Positions 18,111 through 25,854 of a DNA stretch of 64,000 nt are shown here, piece by piece. Within the stretch, counting starts at the first letter, position 1; every line of letters starts with the position of its first letter. The notes under the pieces were generated by a model. The model was not told the DNA's origin. It saw only the letters and a list, made by a program, of their open reading frames with translations, and did not search any database. Both the position numbers and the translations under genes were made by a program. Source of the DNA: Dasania phycosphaerae (GTDB lineage: Bacteria; Pseudomonadota; Gammaproteobacteria; Pseudomonadales; Dasaniaceae); NCBI RefSeq assembly GCF_026891035.1, contig NZ_JAPTGG010000018.1, positions 7,391 to 71,390 on the forward strand, written 5' to 3'.

Positions 18111-18695
18111 ATGAATAAACCCTCAGTAGAAAGCTTAATAGAGCGAGCCACTGCGTTATTAACGCTAACCCGCCAACTTAATTACAGTAAAATACTGGCT
18201 CACGACAGTGCGGAAGTTAAAAAGCTGCACACTTTTTTAGACCGTTTAAAAAATTCTGCGCCGGGCGAGGCTGGCGCTGTTGAGTTGCATAACAGTACAG
18301 CCCAGCCTAAGCCTGATGAGGCAATGGCTGCGCCGCAAAGTGATCAAGACCAGGCTGGGCGCCAAATGGCTATCCTAGAGCAGCTGGCACTAGAGGGGTT
18401 TGCCGATAGGTTGGGGCGGGTTTATAACAGCCGTTCTGAGCAGCGCTCTATGGAGTTTCGCAAGGTTCCCCACCGCAAAAACTTACCTGAGTTCGATATG
18501 ATCGTGTCGGCGGATTATGCGCCAGGCGCGGGGGTGCATGGCATTATTATCACCCAGCATCATGTGATGTCGGTGTATTTGGCATCCCCAGAAGAGCAAA
18601 ATGAGTGGGAGATTTTAAAGCGCCGCCCCTATGACACCATGGCGGAAATGGGTGAATACGTAACCCTATTGGCGGCAGGCTTTGATTTACCCTAG
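18111..18695 (+). CDS. Protein of unknown function (194 aa)
   Basis: Not recognised. The N-terminal 60 residues are helical and charged. A low-complexity, proline/glutamine/alanine-rich linker follows (about residues 60-80). The C-terminal region looks globular, with RKVPHRKNLPEFDMIVSADY and GVHGIIITQHHVMSVYLASP suggesting a mixed alpha/beta fold. No signal peptide or membrane segment is present. Codon use resembles the neighbours, so it looks resident. Its stop codon is immediately followed by an inverted pair of DnaA boxes. No function is proposed. Confidence 0.75.
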   Translation: MNKPSVESLIERATALLTLTRQLNYSKILAHDSAEVKKLHTFLDRLKNSAPGEAGAVELHNSTAQPKPDEAMAAPQSDQDQAGRQMAILEQLALEGFADRLGRVYNSRSEQRSMEFRKVPHRKNLPEFDMIVSADYAPGAGVHGIIITQHHVMSVYLASPEEQNEWEILKRRPYDTMAEMGEYVTLLAAGFDLP

Positions 18696-18696
18696 T

Positions 18697-18719
18697 TTAT
18701 CCACAGTATCTGTGGATAA
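18697..18719. promoter_or_regulatory. Inverted pair of consensus DnaA boxes
   Basis: TTATCCACA at 18697-18705 and its exact reverse complement TGTGGATAA at 18711-18719 are separated by 5 bp. Both match the high-affinity DnaA box consensus with no mismatch. The palindrome extends to 11-bp arms (18696-18706 and 18710-18720). It has no T tract, so it is not a typical intrinsic terminator. It could be a DnaA titration or regulatory site, or an RNA hairpin that happens to match. Confidence 0.55.
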
Positions 18720-18949
18720 AACTGTGAGCAACTTGTTTGCTTAACGCTGGCGGCCCTATGGCGCCTATACATTGAAATGTTGCTGTTTTTTTGCACTTGT
18801 AGTCTTTTTCTTTAAAAATCAATAATTTAAAAGTTTTAGTTAAAGCGCATCATTATCATTTGCCTATTTTATCCCCAGCTCGCCAGCAGGCTTTTGCGGT
18901 GTGAGTAAAGTTTTTGGCGGGCTTGGGGGCAACGCTGGTGTAATGGGTG

Positions 18950-19306
18950 TTATTGGCCCCTGTATATGCAGCCGCTGGTGCAGGTTTCCTTGATGTAAAC
19001 CTGGCTTAAAATGGGCAGGCTGGGCTTGAGTTTATTCCATATCCATTTAGCTAGCACTTCACTGGTAGGATTTTCTAGGCCTTCTATATCATTGAGGTAA
19101 TTATGGTCTAGCTGCTCATAGAGCGGTTTGAAATGCTGTTTGAGCTCAGCAAAGTCCATCACCCAGCCTGTGTGGGGGTCTATTTCATCCTCCACATAAA
19201 TTCTTACCATAAAAGAGTGGCCGTGCAGGCGCCCGCATTTGTGGCCCTCTTCTACATGGGGCAGTAGGTGGGCGGCTTCAAAAGTAAATTCTTTGTAGAT
19301 TTCCAT
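18950..19306 (-). CDS. queD: 6-carboxy-5,6,7,8-tetrahydropterin synthase
   Basis: A 118-aa protein that closely follows E. coli QueD: FTFEAAHLLPHV, EGHKCGRLHGHSFMV (catalytic Cys and zinc histidines), HTGWVMDFAELK, LDHNYLND, NPTSEVLAKWIW and the C-terminal KETCTSGCIYRG. It converts 7,8-dihydroneopterin triphosphate to 6-carboxytetrahydropterin in queuosine and preQ0 biosynthesis. The frame extends upstream to 19426, but family alignment places the start at ATG 19306 (MEIYKEF). The intervening sequence up to the tRNA promoter (19307-19512) shows no other gene. Confidence 0.95.
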   Translation of the reverse strand: MEIYKEFTFEAAHLLPHVEEGHKCGRLHGHSFMVRIYVEDEIDPHTGWVMDFAELKQHFKPLYEQLDHNYLNDIEGLENPTSEVLAKWIWNKLKPSLPILSQVYIKETCTSGCIYRGQ

Positions 19307-19512
19307 AGGTATAAAACTATCTAAGTGTGAATGCGGCGTCATGATAAAGGCCAGGCTAATGACTGTATATCGATTTTTAAAATCCTGATAGGGCTGAGTC
19401 CAGGCGCCTGTATAAAGGCTGTGCAAAGCGTTGCTTTATCCACCAGTTTTTGTATGTAAAACAAGCGATTAGCCTGATTTTGGAAAAAAATAAAAAAAAT
19501 CCTAATCCGCGT

Positions 19513-19540
19513 TTGACAAGCAAAGTGTTTACTGTAGAAT
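19513..19540 (+). promoter_or_regulatory. Sigma-70 promoter of the tRNA cluster
   Basis: A perfect -35 TTGACA (19513-19518) and -10 TAGAAT (19535-19540) are separated by 16 bp and followed by a GC-rich discriminator (GCGCCCC), a feature of stringently controlled stable-RNA promoters. The first tRNA starts about 22 bp later. Confidence 0.8.
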
Positions 19541-19561
19541 GCGCCCCACGTTCGAAGCAGG

Positions 19562-19637
19562 GGGTGATTAGCTCAGCTGGGAGAGCATCGCCCTTACAAG
19601 GCGAGGGTCGGCGGTTCGATCCCGTCATCACCCACCA
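19562..19637 (+). tRNA. tRNA-Val (anticodon TAC)
   Basis: A 76-nt cloverleaf with acceptor arms GGGTGAT and ATCACCC, D-loop AGCTCAGCTGGGAGAGC, anticodon arm GCCCTTACAAGGC with TAC, T-arm GGTTCGATCCC, discriminator A and encoded CCA. Confidence 0.97.
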
Positions 19638-19659
19638 ATTCGAATGTAATGATTGTTCA

Positions 19660-19736
19660 GGACCGGTAGTTCAGCTGGTTAGAATGCCGGCCTGTCACGC
19701 CGGAGGTCGCGGGTTCGAGTCCCGTCCGGTCCGCCA
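19660..19736 (+). tRNA. tRNA-Asp (anticodon GTC)
   Basis: A 77-nt cloverleaf with acceptor arms GGACCGG and CCGGTCC, anticodon loop CTGTCAC (GTC), T-arm GGGTTCGAGTCCC, discriminator G and encoded CCA. It lies 22 bp after tRNA-Val, so the two are probably co-transcribed. Confidence 0.97.
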
Positions 19737-19752
19737 ACAAGCAATCATAAAG

Positions 19753-19776
19753 AGCCACCTGAGCGGTGGTTTTTTT
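19753..19776 (+). terminator. Rho-independent terminator after tRNA-Asp
   Basis: CCACC at 19755-19759 pairs with GGTGG at 19765-19769, followed by a seven-T run at 19770-19776. It ends the tRNA-Val/tRNA-Asp transcript. Confidence 0.85.
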
Positions 19777-19822
19777 ATGTCTGTTGGAAAACAGTAAATT
19801 GTTACTGTGTAGTACGCCCGTA

Positions 19823-19915
19823 TTCGAAGCAGGGGTGATTAGCTCAGCTGGGAGAGCATCGCCCTTACAAGGCGAGGGTCGGCGGTTCGATCCCGTCATC
19901 ACCCACCATTCGAAT
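19823..19915 (+). repeat. Near-identical duplicate of the tRNA-Val unit
   Basis: TTCGAAGCAGGGG, the full tRNA-Val and a trailing TTCGAAT repeat the sequence at 19551-19645 with only small spacing differences outside the tRNA. This indicates a local duplication that carried some flanking sequence with it. Confidence 0.8.
19833..19908 (+). tRNA. tRNA-Val (anticodon TAC), second copy
   Basis: This 76-nt gene is identical to the copy at 19562-19637, including the encoded CCA. It lies after the first terminator and has its own terminator. TGTAGTAC at 19807-19814 is a plausible degenerate -10 region resembling the first promoter. Confidence 0.97.
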
Positions 19916-19947
19916 AATAGATTACTGGCCGCTAGCAACAATCAAAA

Positions 19948-19973
19948 AGAACCACCTGCGAGGTGGTTTTTTT
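19948..19973 (+). terminator. Rho-independent terminator after the second tRNA-Val
   Basis: ACCACC at 19951-19956 pairs with GGTGGT at 19962-19967 around a 5-nt loop, with T residues continuing to 19973. Confidence 0.85.
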
Positions 19974-20207
19974 ATGCCTGAAGAAAAGCCCATAGCTGCT
20001 TTCCTGTTTCTGATTGCTTTGGCGCTCTGCCTAGCTATTAATGCTAAGCCCTTGGGGCTTATTTGATTAATCTGTTCAACAAGTCACAGTAAATCCCGCT
20101 ATGCTCATTAAACTAAGCGAATATGGCTAGGCGAGCAGCGTAATATGCCGTTATGATTGCCACTTAATAACAGGGCTACTATTACGGATGAGTAGGCGAG
20201 ATAGGGT

Positions 20208-21545
20208 ATGACGACAGAAGCAATAATTTTCTTTGCGGATAATCACGTGATTAAGGAGATGTTATACCCAGAGTTTGAAGCGATACTCGACAGGGTGGTG
20301 GGTATTTCTGAGTTTGCCGGTCAAAAGGTGACGGCTGTTTACCTGTGCATCAATGCCCAGTTACAGCCTACCGCGGCGGTATTTTTTAATCTCAGCTTTG
20401 ATGCCAAAGGCAATGCTGATGACCGCTGGAATATACCCTTGCAGCATTTGGCCGAGAAGGGTGGCCGTGGCCCAGACTTGGGCGCGGGGCCTATCAAATT
20501 ATCCTGCCGCAGCCAGTGTGCGGTATCTTGGCATCAGCGTGAGCTATGGGACCCGGTTACCGATAGCAAGCCTACCACTTTTGAAAAAATCACTGCCTTA
20601 TTAAAACGCAATCGCCTAGGGTTAACGGTGCTGGCACCAGAGCCTGAGACGGCTAGCAATATTCCGGTTTTATCTGAGCAGTTAAGCGCTAAGCCAGCGC
20701 TTAATGAGGAGCTAGTGCGCAAGCAGTTGCAGACAGAGTTTAAGCAGCGCCAAGCGGCACTGTTAGATGAGCAAAAGTTGCGTATAGCCACACTCAAATC
20801 CGAGGCCAGGGAGCATGTAGAAAAGCTGCATAGGCATTACCGCGCCGAGGCTCAGGCCCTATCGATTAAGCTTAGCGAGGCAGTACAGGCTTTAGAAAAC
20901 GAAAAAACTACCAGTCGTCGCTACAAGGAGACGCTAGAGGCGCAGGCCCTTAGCCGGCACCAAGAGCGCGAGCAGTTTCAGCAAAGTATTGCGGCCGCTA
21001 AGGATGTAGAGTCTCAGCAGGTGGCAGCCCTGGAGCAAAAATTTGGCGAAGAGTTGCGCGCAACCGTAGACACTGCCACGGTAGAGTTAAAAGAGATGCT
21101 GGAGATGCGCGAAGTAGAGCTGTTTTACCGTGAGGAGCAGCTTAGCAACTTGCGAGAAGAAATCTCTCAGCTGCGCACCGAAAAGCAGGCCTTGCTCAGT
21201 GATGGTGGCGATAAGCTGCTGTCGCGCTTGGCGCAGGCTGGCATTACCTTTGTGGCCTATCAGCCCGGCCTGGATCACCTGTCCGTACCGCAGCCTGAAT
21301 TATTTGCCTATCTAGAATCCCCCACCGCCTATGTGGCCGAGCGCTACGGGGTGGATCAATCCTTATACGAGCAATGGCTGGCTCATTATCAGCTGCCGGT
21401 GTGCCGCCATGCAGTGGGGGACTCGGTATGCGGCGAGCCCATAGCGAAAGTAGAGCGCCCTGCGGATTTCATTCCCAATGACAGTGATCGCTGCTCGCAG
21501 CATGACTTTGCGGCCCTGCAGGTCGATAGCCAAGAGCAGGCTTAA
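20208..21545 (+). CDS. Large coiled-coil protein of unknown function
   Basis: A 445-aa protein in three parts. Residues 1-150 look globular (IIFFADNHVIKEML, FFNLSFDAKGNADDRWNIP). Residues about 165-340 form a long charged heptad-rich coiled coil (many E, Q, K, R and L; for example EEQLSNLREEISQLRTEKQ). The C-terminal 100 residues include a cysteine-containing tail (CRHAVGDSVCGEP) that could bind a metal. There is no signal peptide or membrane segment. I do not recognise the family. It ends 6 bp before the next gene, so the two are likely co-transcribed. Confidence 0.8.
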   Translation: MTTEAIIFFADNHVIKEMLYPEFEAILDRVVGISEFAGQKVTAVYLCINAQLQPTAAVFFNLSFDAKGNADDRWNIPLQHLAEKGGRGPDLGAGPIKLSCRSQCAVSWHQRELWDPVTDSKPTTFEKITALLKRNRLGLTVLAPEPETASNIPVLSEQLSAKPALNEELVRKQLQTEFKQRQAALLDEQKLRIATLKSEAREHVEKLHRHYRAEAQALSIKLSEAVQALENEKTTSRRYKETLEAQALSRHQEREQFQQSIAAAKDVESQQVAALEQKFGEELRATVDTATVELKEMLEMREVELFYREEQLSNLREEISQLRTEKQALLSDGGDKLLSRLAQAGITFVAYQPGLDHLSVPQPELFAYLESPTAYVAERYGVDQSLYEQWLAHYQLPVCRHAVGDSVCGEPIAKVERPADFIPNDSDRCSQHDFAALQVDSQEQA

Positions 21546-21551
21546 ATTACT

Positions 21552-22481
21552 ATGTTAAGCCCCACGCAGCCCTATGCTGCCGTTGAAGCTATCAGCTATG
21601 AGCCTTGGTTGGCGAAACAGGTGGTCGTGTCGGTATTGCGTTTAGACCAATTCTTCCCGCAGCTCTCGGGCAATAAATACTTCAAGCTTAAACATAACCT
21701 CAGCCATGCGCAGGCCCAAGGCTATAGCCGGGTGATTAGCTTTGGTGGTGCCTACTCTAACCATATACATGCGCTGGCTTATGCCGCCCAACAATACGGC
21801 ATGCAGGCGCTGGGGATAATTCGCGGCGATCATGGCTATGCCGCTAATCCCACCCTCAGTGATGCGCAAGCTTGGGGCATGCAGCTGCAGTTTGTTAGCC
21901 GCAGCGAGTATAAGCGCCGTGCTGAGCCTGAATATGTGCGCAGCCTGCAACAGCAATACCCCGATGCCTGGGTTATTCCTGAGGGGGGTAGTAATGCCCT
22001 GGCGGTACAGGGCTGTGCAGAGATAGCCGAGCATATACGGCAGGGTTTGGGTGATAATTTCGATACCGTGTTGTTGCCCTGTGGTACCGGTGCCACCCTC
22101 GCAGGCGTGGCCATGGGTTTACCCCCTAGTAAACAGGTATTGGGGGTGGCGGTGCTAAAGGGCGAAGGTTACTTAGAGGCCGAAGTGCAGCGATATTTGG
22201 CACAGGTTGCTAATAACAGCCATGCTAAGTGGCAAATATGCCATGACTATCACGGCGGTGGCTACGCGAAGTGTGATGTAGCTTTGGCGCGTTTTATTAA
22301 CAATTTCCCCATCGCTTTGGAGCCTGTTTATAGCGGCAAATTATTTTTTGCCCTAGATGCTATGATTAACTCAGCGGCCATAGCGCCGGGCAGTCGTATA
22401 GTGCTAATCCACACGGGGGGCATGCAGGGCTTAAGGGGTATGCAGGCGATAATGGATAAGCGTTTGGCGGCGGCAGATTAA
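21552..22481 (+). CDS. PLP-dependent 1-aminocyclopropane-1-carboxylate deaminase / D-cysteine desulfhydrase family protein
   Basis: A 309-aa fold-II PLP enzyme. The PLP lysine is in LSGNKYFKLKHN, the substrate loop in FGGAYSNHIHALAYA, and a glycine-rich phosphate loop in LPCGTGATLAGVAMG. Family members deaminate ACC to 2-oxobutyrate or D-cysteine to pyruvate. True ACC deaminase needs specific residues that I cannot confirm by eye, so the D-cysteine/unknown subgroup is more likely. It follows the coiled-coil gene closely. Confidence 0.88.
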   Translation: MLSPTQPYAAVEAISYEPWLAKQVVVSVLRLDQFFPQLSGNKYFKLKHNLSHAQAQGYSRVISFGGAYSNHIHALAYAAQQYGMQALGIIRGDHGYAANPTLSDAQAWGMQLQFVSRSEYKRRAEPEYVRSLQQQYPDAWVIPEGGSNALAVQGCAEIAEHIRQGLGDNFDTVLLPCGTGATLAGVAMGLPPSKQVLGVAVLKGEGYLEAEVQRYLAQVANNSHAKWQICHDYHGGGYAKCDVALARFINNFPIALEPVYSGKLFFALDAMINSAAIAPGSRIVLIHTGGMQGLRGMQAIMDKRLAAAD

Positions 22482-22551
22482 TAATGATTTGCTATGCTGT
22501 GGGCAGTATGCTCATGCACTGCGTTAGCGTAAAAAGAGACAATAATAAGCT

Positions 22552-23598
22552 ATGAATAAGACTGAACATTTCGATAAGCGTTATTTAAACACCCTGGTGC
22601 CGGTAAATGCCTTAACGCTGGATCATTTAGATGCCTTGCTGCGTGAGTGCTCCATAGAGGTGGTCTGTAAAGGGCAGGTTTTATTCTCTGAGGGGGATTA
22701 CGATAATAATCATGTTTACTTATTGAGTGGTTCAGTAGGTATTTGGGCGGGCCAAGACAAGCTGCGGGTGCTCAATGCTAACGAGCCTGAATGCCGCTTT
22801 CCCTTGCTGCATTATCAACCGCGCCGCGAAACTGTGTTGGCCGAGCAGGATTGCCATATTATCCGTTTTAATAATGACCGCTTAGACGGCATGGTCGCTT
22901 GGGATCAAGCCTGCCGATATATTGCCTTAAGCGTTTCCTCCGACCGCTCGCTGGATGAAGATGCGCAGTGGATGACGACCCTATTAAAATCCAATTTATT
23001 TTATAAAGTGCCGCCCATGAATATAGGGCAAATCCTTAACAAGTTTGAGCCCTGTTATTTTTCTGCCGGCGATACGGTTATACGCCAAGGGGAGGTGGGG
23101 GATTGCTGCTATGTAATCAAGGAGGGCCTGGTTAAGGTGATGCAGTCCACCGATGGCAAGCAGGCACCGCAGTTGGTTAATGAGCTGGGCGAGGGTTTGT
23201 GTTTTGGTGAGGATGCACTGGTTAATGACGCGGTAAGAAATGCCTCCATTATTATGGCGACCAATGGCGTGTTAATGCGCCTAGATAAAAAAGATTTTCA
23301 CTTATTACTTAAAATGCCACAGGTGCAGCGCCTAAATTTTAATCAGGCCAAGCTGGAAGAAGCGGCAGTATGGGTGGATGTGCGCAGCCAGGACGAATAC
23401 GAAAACGGCCATATAGAAGGGGCGTTAAATATGCCGCTGGATATTCTTAAGCTAAAGTCTCGTATGCTCAATAAAGCTAAGCTGCATATACTCTACTGCA
23501 ACAGCGGCCGGCGCAGTGATGCGGCCGCGCATTTTTTAATGGCCGAAGGGCTTAATGTCGTATCTTTAAGTGGTGGCTTTGAGCACAGCGCCAGTTAG
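22552..23598 (+). CDS. Fusion of two cyclic-nucleotide-binding domains and a rhodanese domain
   Basis: A 348-aa protein. A first CNMP/CRP-like beta-barrel (about residues 20-110) is degenerate. A second (about 145-250) has the better phosphate-binding cassette region (IRQGEVGDCCYVIKEGLVKV; GEGLCFGEDALVNDAVRNAS). A rhodanese domain fills the C-terminus (VDVRSQDEYENGHIEGALN) with the active-site cysteine in YCNSGRRSDAA. No DNA-binding domain is present. It may couple cyclic nucleotide binding to sulfur transfer or to regulation; the function is not established. Confidence 0.88.
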   Translation: MNKTEHFDKRYLNTLVPVNALTLDHLDALLRECSIEVVCKGQVLFSEGDYDNNHVYLLSGSVGIWAGQDKLRVLNANEPECRFPLLHYQPRRETVLAEQDCHIIRFNNDRLDGMVAWDQACRYIALSVSSDRSLDEDAQWMTTLLKSNLFYKVPPMNIGQILNKFEPCYFSAGDTVIRQGEVGDCCYVIKEGLVKVMQSTDGKQAPQLVNELGEGLCFGEDALVNDAVRNASIIMATNGVLMRLDKKDFHLLLKMPQVQRLNFNQAKLEEAAVWVDVRSQDEYENGHIEGALNMPLDILKLKSRMLNKAKLHILYCNSGRRSDAAAHFLMAEGLNVVSLSGGFEHSAS

Positions 23599-23698
23599 CG
23601 CGTTAATAATAAATATTGGCCCGCAAGGGTAGTGATGGTGCTTGGGGCATTGTTTTTATACAATGTTCGCCCATTATCATATTGGCGTTATCACTGTT

Positions 23699-24577
23699 AT
23701 GCATCATTTTCAAAATATAGGCATTACCGGTAGAGACGGCGAAGGCGTGCCCGAGTCCTTAGCTGTGCTAGTCAATTTTTTAGTTAGCTGTGAATTGACG
23801 GTGATACTGTCCGAACAGATTGCCAATTTATTTGCCAATAAAAATTTAACCATCAGTAGCAATGAAGAGTTGGGCGAGAGCTGCGATTTAATTATTGTGG
23901 TGGGCGGCGATGGCAGTTTATTAGGTGCTGCACGCATGCTGGCCAAGTATGGCGTGCCGGTCTTGGGTGTTAACCGCGGCCGTTTGGGCTTTTTAACCGA
24001 TGTTAAACCCGATGAAATAGAGGCCTCAGTGGCTGCCGTATTGGCTGGCAATTACAGTGTAGAAAAGCGCTTTTTGTTAGATGTGGTGGTTATGCGCGAT
24101 GGCTTGGTTATGGGCCAGGGTGATGCCCTAAATGATGTGGTGGTTAACTCGGGTACCTCGGCGCGGATGATAGAGTTTGATTTATCCATAGAGGGCGACT
24201 TTGTGTATAACCAGCGCTCGGATGGTGTCATTGTGTGTACGCCCACCGGCTCAACGGCTTATTCATTGTCTGGCGGTGGCCCTATTATGCACCCCAGTTT
24301 AGATGCCATAGGCATAGTGCCTATGTTTCCCCACACCTTAAGCAGCCGCCCCATAGTGGTAGATGGCAATAGTGAAATTAAAATCAGCATACACAGTAAT
24401 AATCAAATTCACCCACCCGTGACTTGTGACGGCCAAGTGACACTAACCGCCAGCCCTGGCGATACTGTACATATACGCAAAAAACCCCATAAATTAATTT
24501 TGATACACCCCCCTGGCCACAGCTTCTATGCCTCTTGCCGAGGCAAGTTAGGCTGGAGTACTCGCCTGGGCGATTAG
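23699..24577 (+). CDS. nadK: NAD kinase
   Basis: A 292-aa protein with the NAD kinase motifs: GGDGSLLGAARML (catalytic GGDG), NRGRLGFLTD, LNDVVVNSG, and the conserved SDGVIVCTPTGSTAYSLS followed by GGPI. It phosphorylates NAD to NADP using ATP or polyphosphate. The length and N-terminus match E. coli NadK when the start is ATG 23699 (MHHFQNIGITG); upstream in-frame TTG 23642 would add 19 unsupported residues. Confidence 0.95.
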   Translation: MHHFQNIGITGRDGEGVPESLAVLVNFLVSCELTVILSEQIANLFANKNLTISSNEELGESCDLIIVVGGDGSLLGAARMLAKYGVPVLGVNRGRLGFLTDVKPDEIEASVAAVLAGNYSVEKRFLLDVVVMRDGLVMGQGDALNDVVVNSGTSARMIEFDLSIEGDFVYNQRSDGVIVCTPTGSTAYSLSGGGPIMHPSLDAIGIVPMFPHTLSSRPIVVDGNSEIKISIHSNNQIHPPVTCDGQVTLTASPGDTVHIRKKPHKLILIHPPGHSFYASCRGKLGWSTRLGD

Positions 24578-24601
24578 CGCAGGTGTTGGCTAGGGGTATT
24601 T

Positions 24602-25459
24602 ATGGCGGAGTATAAGGCAGTAGAGGCAGAGCTCGGTGAGGATTTAACGGAGTTTAGCCGCCTGTTATGGCAGCATAAACTGCGGCATAGAATTTTAGTG
24701 CAGGGTCACAAGCAGTATTTGTTGGTTGCCAATGCTGAGGATGCCAAGCAGGTAGCGCAGGCCTATCAGTCTATGCAGCAAGGTCAGCTGCAGTGGTCGG
24801 AGCCTGTGGTGCCGGCACCTCAGGCGCCAAGGCCGCCACTATGGCGCTATTTTTATCATCTGCCCGTTACGCTTATAGCCATAGCACTTAGCGTGTTGGG
24901 TTACCTGTTAGTGCGCTTTGATACTCAGCTAGGGCTGGCGGCGCAGTTTACTTTTTTTGCCATTGTTCGCGATGGCGCGGCCTATAGTTTTACCTTGCCT
25001 AAGGATCAGTTGTGGCGCTTGTTGACCCCTATGTTTTTGCACTTCTCCTTACTGCATATCGTTTTTAATATGCTGTGGCTGTGGGATCTAGGGCGCAGGG
25101 TTGAGATGATTCAGGGCAGTATCAAGCTGCTGGGTTTAATTGTGTTGGTGGCCATGGGCTCAAACCTGGCGCAGGCCATGGTGGCGGGGGCTGCAATATT
25201 TGGCGGCATGTCGGGGGTGATTTATGGTTTGCTGGGTTATGGCTGGCTGTGGAGTGTGCTGGTCCCCCATAAAAGCATGCATATACCCCATGCGATTGTG
25301 GTTTTTATGCTGTTGTGGCTGGTGTTGTGCTTAATGGGCTTTACTCGCCTGCTGGGCTTGGGGGATGTGGCCAATGCCGCCCATGTGGGTGGGTTGCTAA
25401 TAGGTTTGTTAATAGGCGCAGCGGCCGCCTTAATAGAGCGCTTTAGTAACAAGCCATAG
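24602..25459 (+). CDS. Rhomboid family intramembrane serine protease
   Basis: A 285-aa protein with a cytosolic N-terminal domain of about 85 residues, as in GlpG, followed by six predicted transmembrane helices. The catalytic serine is in IFGGMSGVIYGLLGY and the histidine in NAAHVGGLLIG; the structural HFSLLHIVFNMLWLWDLG loop region is present. It would cleave transmembrane substrates in the inner membrane. The motif has M before the catalytic S where A is common (GMSG for GASG). Spacing to nadK is 24 bp, with AGGGG upstream. Confidence 0.94.
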   Translation: MAEYKAVEAELGEDLTEFSRLLWQHKLRHRILVQGHKQYLLVANAEDAKQVAQAYQSMQQGQLQWSEPVVPAPQAPRPPLWRYFYHLPVTLIAIALSVLGYLLVRFDTQLGLAAQFTFFAIVRDGAAYSFTLPKDQLWRLLTPMFLHFSLLHIVFNMLWLWDLGRRVEMIQGSIKLLGLIVLVAMGSNLAQAMVAGAAIFGGMSGVIYGLLGYGWLWSVLVPHKSMHIPHAIVVFMLLWLVLCLMGFTRLLGLGDVANAAHVGGLLIGLLIGAAAALIERFSNKP

Positions 25460-25514
25460 CGGTAGATAGGGTGTTATAATCCCGCGCTGTTATAGATTCA
25501 ATGTGGTAATTCAA

Positions 25515-25796
25515 ATGACCAAGCAAACCATGGGCTACGATGAGCTTATTGCTCAGCTCACGCCCGATGTTTATCAAAATTTTAAACGCGCCATAGAGTT
25601 AGGCAAATGGCCTGATGGCACTATTGTGAGCGATGAGCAAAAAGCCCATTGCATGGCGGCGGTAATCGCTTATGAGCAAAAGCATGTTAGCGCCGAGCAG
25701 CGCGTGGGTTATATAGACCGGGGCAGTAAGGCCGAGGGTGAGTTGTGCGACGATCAGCCCGACCCTGCAGCTGCAAGCCCGCTTAAGTGGCAATAA
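25515..25796 (+). CDS. YeaC family protein (DUF1315)
   Basis: A small protein of 93 aa with the DUF1315/YeaC signature (LIAQLTPDVYQNFKRAIELGKWPDG). Its function is unknown, but it is widely conserved in gammaproteobacteria. The frame extends 12 nt upstream to GTG 25503; ATG 25515 is the more typical start. Its 3' end is followed by the DUF2797 gene on the same strand. Confidence 0.88.
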   Translation: MTKQTMGYDELIAQLTPDVYQNFKRAIELGKWPDGTIVSDEQKAHCMAAVIAYEQKHVSAEQRVGYIDRGSKAEGELCDDQPDPAAASPLKWQ

Positions 25797-25854
25797 GCCC
25801 ACCCAGATAACCACCTGCAATAACAACAATCCGCAAATACACAGGAGAATTCGG

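Noticed and set aside
19450..19797. Plus-strand frame covering the tRNA genes.
   Set aside because: It encompasses tRNA-Val and tRNA-Asp; stable RNA genes explain the sequence.
19562..19908. tRNA cluster as an integration site for a genomic island.
   Set aside because: No integrase, no partial tRNA 3' end repeat apart from the full duplicate, and the flanking genes are housekeeping.
21642..22034. A 130-codon minus-strand frame opposite the ACC-deaminase-like gene.
   Set aside because: Antisense to a complete PLP enzyme; no independent evidence.
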